DNA of 10,297 nt from Planctomycetota bacterium (lineage in GTDB: Bacteria; Planctomycetota; Brocadiia; JAJRTI01). Positions 5,976-10,297 of this stretch are shown here, in pieces. The position numbers and the translations under genes are program-made. The stretch lies in contig JAJRTI010000477.1 in the NCBI GenBank assembly GCA_024278415.1, forward strand, positions 1 through 10,297, read 5' to 3'. The notes beneath the pieces are model-generated. The model had not been told where the DNA came from and did not search any database. It was given only the letters and a program-made list of their open reading frames with translations. Position 1 is the stretch's first letter. The number at the start of each line of letters is the position of its first letter.

Positions 5976-8900
5976 TCAGTCCGCGGCCATCACGACGCGG
6001 AAGCCGACGTTATACACCCGTTGATAAGGCTTGTAAACCAGCCGATACGACGCGCGGCAGCGCTTGGGTCGGTCGCGCCAGGAGCCGCCGCGGGCGTGCG
6101 GCCCGTTGGGCGACTGGGTCCATTCCCACACGTTCCCGTGCATGTCGTACAGCCCCCAGGCGTTCGGCCGGAACTTGCCCACTTCGCACGACACGAGTTG
6201 CCCGTCGTTGAAGCGCGTGTCGCGGGGGATCCAATCGTCATACTTGCTCGGGTTGGCGAGCGGCACGTTCTCTTTCTTGTACGGGTGGCTCACCGCGTCG
6301 CGCAGCTTCACGTCGGCCATGTTGGCGAACTGGGAGAAGTCCGCGTCCAGGCCGCCGAAGTAGAACGGCGTGGCCGCGCCCGCGCGGCAGGCCCACTCCC
6401 ACTGCGCGTCGGTGGGCAGCGTGAAGCGCCGGCCCGTGCGCCGGCTGAGCCAATCGCAGAACGCCACAGCGCGCTCGTAGGACACGCGCACGACCGGCTG
6501 CTGGGGCCGGTTGAGCGGCCAGCCCTGCACGCCGAATTGCATCGCATGCCGAATCTCGACGCGGCTGTCGTGCGCCGGGTCGAAGCGCGCATACTGCTCG
6601 TTGGTGATCTCGAACTGGCCCATCCAGAATGCGCGGAGCTTGCTGCCGTCGGTCAGTTCGCCACCGGGCACAAGCGTAAGCGAAAGCTTGATGCCCTCGC
6701 CGAGGTCGAACTCGCATCGAGTCTTGGCGCCGGCCGCGGCCTGGCGGCGCTTGGCCTCGGCCTCGTCGAATGCGGAGTGCGGAATGCGGAGTGCGGAATG
6801 GCGGATTGGCTGCGCGACAGGTTTGACAGGCGGAGGATTGGGGCCGAGCGGCGGGCCGGTCCATTCCATGTCCACGTCGACGTTGGCGTAGCGCTTGAGC
6901 ATCTCGCGGCGCCGGCGGGCCACCGGCGCGACGCGCTTCTCGCCGGCGATGGTGAGCCAGGAGCCGTGGTAAGGCGCGTTGAGGTCGATCCACGTGATAA
7001 GCCGGTCCCAGGCTTCGGCGCCAAGCTGCACGCCGTGGTGTCCCTTGCGCAGCATCTGGTAGAGCTGCGTCGTGCTCACGTGCACGTCCATGGGCGAGAG
7101 CATGTGGAAGTCGCTTTCGAGGCCCGGCCGGCGCACGAAGCGCTGGAGGTTGGCGTACGCGACGGAGAACTTGCCCGCGTCCTGCCGGCCATCGTGGTAG
7201 CGGCTGCTGTAGTCCTTGATGAACACGTCGCCGCGCAGGTCGGGCAGAGATGTGCCGTCGGCCCGCGGCTTGCCGTTGTGGCAGCCGAGGCAGTATCGGT
7301 CGATCACGGGCTGCACTTCCCGCGAGAAGCTGTATCCCCGCGCGGGTCCGCGCCAGGGCTTAATCTTGCGCGGCTTGGTGATCGAGGCGATCGTGCGCGC
7401 GTTCATGGTCGACTCGTTCTGGCGTTCGTGGCATCCCACGCACGAGAGCGTCTCGCCCGGCATGCCGGCGAACCAACTGCGCATGACCTGGAGCGCGGCG
7501 CCGTCCTCGTCGAGCGGCTGCACGGAGATGGGCGTGTTGGCCGGCGCGCGGAACGCGGCCGAGCCGTCGGCCTCGACGGGCACGGTGCCGAGGATGCGCC
7601 GGATGTCCCACGGCCCCTCCATGCCCACCACGCCCTGGGGCCCGCCCATCCTTGGATAGTCGTAGGTGTACGTGAATAGGCGCAGCTTCTTGACCGTGCC
7701 CCGCGGGATGCCTGCAAGGCCGGGGCCGGCGTACACGTCCGTCATGTAAACCAAGCAATCCTTGCGCTTGAGATTCACCCGGTCGCGAATGATGGGCGGC
7801 TTGGGAGTCGTGCGGACCGGCACGGGTTCCAGCAGCGCATAGCCCGGCTGCTCCTTGACGAGCACGATGTTGTCGAACACGTCCACGAGGTAGATGCCCC
7901 ACAGCGACGTGGGCGACGGCTTGCAGGCCACGAGGAAATACTTGTCGCTCAGCGGATACGGGTGCAGGAACTTGGGCCACGACGCGTCCACGAGTCGGTC
8001 CTCGATGAGCGCCTCGACCTTCTTGCCGTAGCCCGGGATGCGCTGCACCGCGCCGTCGGCTTCGCGCCGGCCCTGGGCCGGGTCGAGGATCACCAGTTCG
8101 CCCATGCGCGGCACGCCGTGGTGGCCGCTCACGATGGTCACGACCTTGGTGGGGCTGCCTGGGATGGGCCGCGTGTAGAACATGGAGTTGGGCCAGTACG
8201 AGCCGCTGCCGTAGTACGCCATCTGCTGCGTGCCGTCCGGGTTCATGTGGAACAGGATGCGGCTGTGCGTGTGCGGCGTGTCGGTGTACTCCCAGCGCGT
8301 GTAGAGGATGCGGCCGTCGTTCATGACCGTGGGGCACCAGTTGTGCTCCTGGTCGAAGCACAGTTGCCGCATGTCCGAGCCGTCCGCGTTCATGATGAAC
8401 AGGTTCGCCACCCGGGTGCTGCCGTTCACACACGGCACGCCCGCAAACGTGCGCGTCGAGCTGAAGATGATGCGGCCGTCCGGCAAGTAGCACGCGTCGT
8501 AGTTGTCCACGTCGTCGTACGTGCCAGGCGTCACCTGCCGCAGGCCCTTGCCGTCGATGCCGATCTCGAAGATCTGCCAGCGGTTGTGCGAGCCGATGGA
8601 CGAGAAGAGCAGCCTGTCGCCGTCGAAGTGCAGGTCCACGTCGCCGACGAAGTAGGATCCCTTCTTGGGCTTGTAGAGCCGTTTGAGCTTGGCATCGGGC
8701 TGGCGCACGTCGAGGAACGCGATCGCGTCGTCGAAGCCGCTGCGCGGCAGCACGCAGTTGCTCTGCCAGTTTTGCGGCAGGCCCAGGCGGGGGGATCGCG
8801 CACTGCGTTTCACGATGAGCAGCCGCTCGAAGTCGATGAGCGGGTTCTTGAGCAGCAAATCGCGCTGCTCGGCCTGGAGCTTGGCCACGTCCTCGAGCGC

Positions 8901-10088
8901 GGCCTCATCGCCTTGGGTGAGTGCGACGCGAATTGCGGCCTTGCGCTTTGCGATGCCGGCCAGGCGCGCGATCGCCTGCTGGTGGCTCATGAACTTTGCG
9001 GGGAACTCGGCCGAGAGGTCGTCGATGGCGCGGCGCATCGCGGCGGTGTCGATGAGGTCGAGCGCGGCGAGGCCGGCCTTGATCCGCGCCTGCTTGGCCT
9101 CCTGCCGGCGCCGCTTTTCGAGGCCCGGCCGGCGAAGAATCCAACCCGGAGGAAACGGCTTCGACGACTCCATGCGGAACGCGCTGATGTGGGGCATGCA
9201 GCTCTGGCGCTGAAGCGTCACCGTGTGCATGCCGGCCTCGATGCGCATGGTGAACTGCTTCTCCCACTTGGCCTTGTCGGTGGTCCAGCCGCCTGTGACG
9301 CTCGCCAGGCCGGTGTGCACCTTCTTGCCGTCGAGCAGGATGTCCACCGGCCGAGAGGCGGCCGCGGTATAGAGCGCGACGAAGGTGTAGTCCGCGGTGA
9401 CCGGGAACTCGATCTCGTAGTGGGCTTGGTTGGGATACTTCTGCCCGTTCCAGATGCAGGGGTAGAGCTTGGCGTAGCCCACACCCCGCTTGCTCACCTG
9501 CACGTTGCCGCGGTCGAACTCCGGCGCCGCAATGGTGAACTGCGACACCGAGCCCGACCAATCGACTTGGCATTCGCTCCGCGTGGGCGGAACCCACCCG
9601 GCCGGGAACGGCTCGGACGACACGAACTGGAGCGCGCTGATGTGCGGCATGCACTCCCCCCGCTGGAGCGCGATCGTGTGCTTGCCCTTGGTGATGCGGA
9701 TGGTGCACTGCTTCTCCCACTGAGCGCGCGTCGTGTTCCAGCCGCCCGTTACGCTTGCGAAGCCGGTGTGCACCACCTTGCCATCGAGGAGGATATCGAC
9801 CGGCCGCGGGCTGGCCGCGGTGTAGAGCGCGACGATGGTGTAGTCCGCGGTCACCGGGAAGTCGATGTCGTACTCCGCGCGGTTGGGCAGCTTGCCGGCG
9901 TTCCAGATGCAGGGATACTTGCCGGCGTACTGTTGGCCCGCCATGCTGACGCGCACATTGCCCCGGTCGAACTCGTACGCGCCGATGATGAAGCTGTTTG
10001 CCGCGGCGTGGGCTGCCGTCGCCGCCACAAGCGCGGCCGAGAGGGCGCAGATGCATGCGCGAATAGTTTTGAGTCTCATGCCTGTCAT
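5976..10088 (-). CDS. Exported HzsA-like dihaem beta-propeller fused to an FGE-like domain
   Basis: The 1370-residue protein opens with a signal peptide (about 5-29, ending AAHA-AA). Residues 39-165 and 190-316 are two copies of one carbohydrate-binding-like beta-sandwich module. A charged helical stretch (about 322-415) follows. Residues of about 416-880 match the beta-propeller and middle region of hydrazine synthase alpha-like proteins, with DGRIIFSSTR and MNADGSDMRQL blades and GMEGPWDIRRILGTVPVEADG (about 822-842). Two c-type haem sites follow: CVGCH (883-887) and CLGCH (933-937). After NAPYHGSW (1037-1044) a repeat-derived linker (about 1096-1107) leads to an FGE/SUMF1-like domain (about 1125-1370) with GNVWEW (1318-1323), RGGSW (1333-1337) and GFRV (1362-1365). 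Only one of the two copper-binding cysteines of true FGE is present (Cys1344; Asp1339 at the other position), so sulfatase maturation activity is doubtful. The HzsA likeness denotes family, not hydrazine synthesis. Start: AGGA lies 4 bases before the ATG at 10088; the ATG at 10079 is an alternative. Confidence 0.87.
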   Translation of the reverse strand: MTGMRLKTIRACICALSAALVAATAAHAAANSFIIGAYEFDRGNVRVSMAGQQYAGKYPCIWNAGKLPNRAEYDIDFPVTADYTIVALYTAASPRPVDILLDGKVVHTGFASVTGGWNTTRAQWEKQCTIRITKGKHTIALQRGECMPHISALQFVSSEPFPAGWVPPTRSECQVDWSGSVSQFTIAAPEFDRGNVQVSKRGVGYAKLYPCIWNGQKYPNQAHYEIEFPVTADYTFVALYTAAASRPVDILLDGKKVHTGLASVTGGWTTDKAKWEKQFTMRIEAGMHTVTLQRQSCMPHISAFRMESSKPFPPGWILRRPGLEKRRRQEAKQARIKAGLAALDLIDTAAMRRAIDDLSAEFPAKFMSHQQAIARLAGIAKRKAAIRVALTQGDEAALEDVAKLQAEQRDLLLKNPLIDFERLLIVKRSARSPRLGLPQNWQSNCVLPRSGFDDAIAFLDVRQPDAKLKRLYKPKKGSYFVGDVDLHFDGDRLLFSSIGSHNRWQIFEIGIDGKGLRQVTPGTYDDVDNYDACYLPDGRIIFSSTRTFAGVPCVNGSTRVANLFIMNADGSDMRQLCFDQEHNWCPTVMNDGRILYTRWEYTDTPHTHSRILFHMNPDGTQQMAYYGSGSYWPNSMFYTRPIPGSPTKVVTIVSGHHGVPRMGELVILDPAQGRREADGAVQRIPGYGKKVEALIEDRLVDASWPKFLHPYPLSDKYFLVACKPSPTSLWGIYLVDVFDNIVLVKEQPGYALLEPVPVRTTPKPPIIRDRVNLKRKDCLVYMTDVYAGPGLAGIPRGTVKKLRLFTYTYDYPRMGGPQGVVGMEGPWDIRRILGTVPVEADGSAAFRAPANTPISVQPLDEDGAALQVMRSWFAGMPGETLSCVGCHERQNESTMNARTIASITKPRKIKPWRGPARGYSFSREVQPVIDRYCLGCHNGKPRADGTSLPDLRGDVFIKDYSSRYHDGRQDAGKFSVAYANLQRFVRRPGLESDFHMLSPMDVHVSTTQLYQMLRKGHHGVQLGAEAWDRLITWIDLNAPYHGSWLTIAGEKRVAPVARRRREMLKRYANVDVDMEWTGPPLGPNPPPVKPVAQPIRHSALRIPHSAFDEAEAKRRQAAAGAKTRCEFDLGEGIKLSLTLVPGGELTDGSKLRAFWMGQFEITNEQYARFDPAHDSRVEIRHAMQFGVQGWPLNRPQQPVVRVSYERAVAFCDWLSRRTGRRFTLPTDAQWEWACRAGAATPFYFGGLDADFSQFANMADVKLRDAVSHPYKKENVPLANPSKYDDWIPRDTRFNDGQLVSCEVGKFRPNAWGLYDMHGNVWEWTQSPNGPHARGGSWRDRPKRCRASYRLVYKPYQRVYNVGFRVVMAAD
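6768..6806 (-). repeat. GARTGCG heptamer repeat inside the coding sequence
   Basis: On the + strand the sequence runs GAATGCG, GAGTGCG, GAATGCG, GAGTGCG (6768-6795), that is two exact 14-bp units, followed by degenerate units to about 6806. In the gene it reads as the peptide RHSALRIPHSAF in the linker before the FGE-like domain. The period of 7 or 14 is not a multiple of three, so the peptide repeats are read in shifting frames. This suggests a captured DNA repeat rather than a selected protein repeat. Confidence 0.75.
9138..9530 (-). repeat. Second copy of the duplicated beta-sandwich module
   Basis: This is residues of about 187-317 of the large protein. It aligns without gaps to residues 36-166, offset by 151 codons (453 bp), from EFDRGNV to FPPGW. 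By hand count 89 of 127 residues are identical. The conserved core includes YPCIWN, FPVTADYT, RPVDILLDGK, ASVTGGW and CMPHISA. Confidence 0.85.
9591..9983 (-). repeat. First copy of the duplicated beta-sandwich module
   Basis: This is residues of about 36-166 of the large protein, directly after the signal peptide. It is the tandem partner of the module at 9138-9530, with a linker of about 20 residues between them. The fold resembles galactose-binding or CBM-type sandwiches that bind glycans; that is inference from sequence style, not from a recognised signature. Confidence 0.8.
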
Positions 10089-10297
10089 TATGTCCTAGCG
10101 CGTCCTCTCGCCGCAACCAAAAAGTTCGGGTGCAGGTCTGAACGTACGTAGTAAACTGGCAACACTTCAGCCGATTGCAACAGCCGTTGGCCCCATGAAC
10201 GTGCGCGAGTTCAATGGACAGCGTTTCCGCTTGACGCAACGCTGTTGGGAAGCCCAACGGGCTTCCGGCTTCTAGCCCAGGGTTGCGGCCGCAGGCC
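10089..10297. other. Upstream region of the large gene with edge palindromes
   Basis: No coding sequence is supported here. It contains the leader, and presumably the promoter, of the large - strand gene. An AGGA lies 4 bases ahead of its ATG; I see no confident -35/-10 pair. The part from 10218 to the window end is a cluster of overlapping inverted repeats, listed separately. Confidence 0.55.
10218..10278. repeat. Cluster of overlapping palindromes
   Basis: Four inverted repeats overlap. ACAGCGTT (10218-10225) pairs with AACGCTGT (10238-10245). GTTGGG (10244-10249) pairs with CCCAAC (10253-10258). GGAAGCCC (10248-10255) pairs with GGGCTTCC (10259-10266) around AAC. GGGCT (10259-10263) pairs with AGCCC (10274-10278). 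The middle ones exclude each other, so the region could switch between folds. It continues toward the window edge as GGTTGCGGCCGCAGG. It may be a terminator of a neighbouring gene, a dispersed repeat, or a regulatory leader. Confidence 0.55.

Noticed and set aside
5958..7679. Long + strand open frame (573 codons) opposite the FGE-like and haem region
   Set aside because: Antisense shadow of a well-supported gene, beginning inside the hairpin repeat, with no Shine-Dalgarno sequence and no recognisable motif.
5976..10088. Annotation as hydrazine synthase and the organism as anammox
   Set aside because: HzsA-like proteins are common in non-anammox bacteria. The expected beta and gamma subunits are absent, and the tyrosine ligand position appears not to be conserved.
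7962..10151. Long + strand open frame (729 codons) opposite the large - strand gene
   Set aside because: It is the antisense of a gene with clear domains, haem motifs and signal peptide. Its translation is His/Arg/Val-rich low-complexity sequence with no domain, as expected opposite high-G+C codons.
10100..10170. Candidate sigma-70 promoter for the large gene on the - strand (TTGCCA or TTGCAA boxes)
   Set aside because: No acceptable -10 hexamer at 16-18 bp spacing from either box.

Overview
This is a G+C-rich bacterial window (roughly two-thirds G+C by eye). It most likely comes from an uncultured member of the Planctomycetota or a related PVC lineage. The evidence is the gene content: a giant exported protein joining a hydrazine-synthase-alpha-like beta-propeller with two CXXCH haem sites to a formylglycine-generating-enzyme-like (FGE/SUMF1) domain, and a giant exported PQQ-like beta-propeller protein with an N-terminal methyltransferase fold. 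The intergenic DNA is also full of small structured repeats. The phylum assignment is inference; there is no rRNA or other phylogenetic marker here.

Layout. Positions 1-175 are non-coding and hold two 20-bp hairpin repeats of one family. On the + strand a two-gene operon follows: a small exported SH3b-domain protein (176-676) and an M48 zinc metalloprotease lipoprotein (679-1596), separated by 2 bp. A 138-bp gap between convergent genes (1597-1734) carries a strong stem-loop terminator. The rest is on the - strand: the methyltransferase/PQQ-like propeller protein (5616-1735) lies downstream of the HzsA-like/FGE-like protein (10088-5976). The 359-bp gap between them (5617-5975) contains a 134-bp element with imperfect terminal inverted repeats, plus a third copy of the 20-bp hairpin repeat just past the stop codon of the large gene. 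Positions 10089-10297 are non-coding and hold a set of overlapping palindromes at the window edge.

How the genes might work together. The + strand pair looks like an envelope quality-control unit: an exported SH3b adaptor with a lipid-anchored M48 protease. The two large - strand proteins both carry signal peptides and beta-propellers, and belong to families that are widespread and multiply represented in planctomycete-type genomes without an assigned reaction. They may form one unit, but the 359-bp gap means co-transcription is not assured.

The most interesting material is the small-repeat landscape. The hairpin repeats show compensatory base-pair changes between copies, the 134-bp inverted-repeat element has covarying hairpins in its two ends, and a heptamer repeat has been captured in frame inside the linker that joins the HzsA-like and FGE-like modules. 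No CRISPR array, tRNA, rRNA, transposase or integrase gene was seen.
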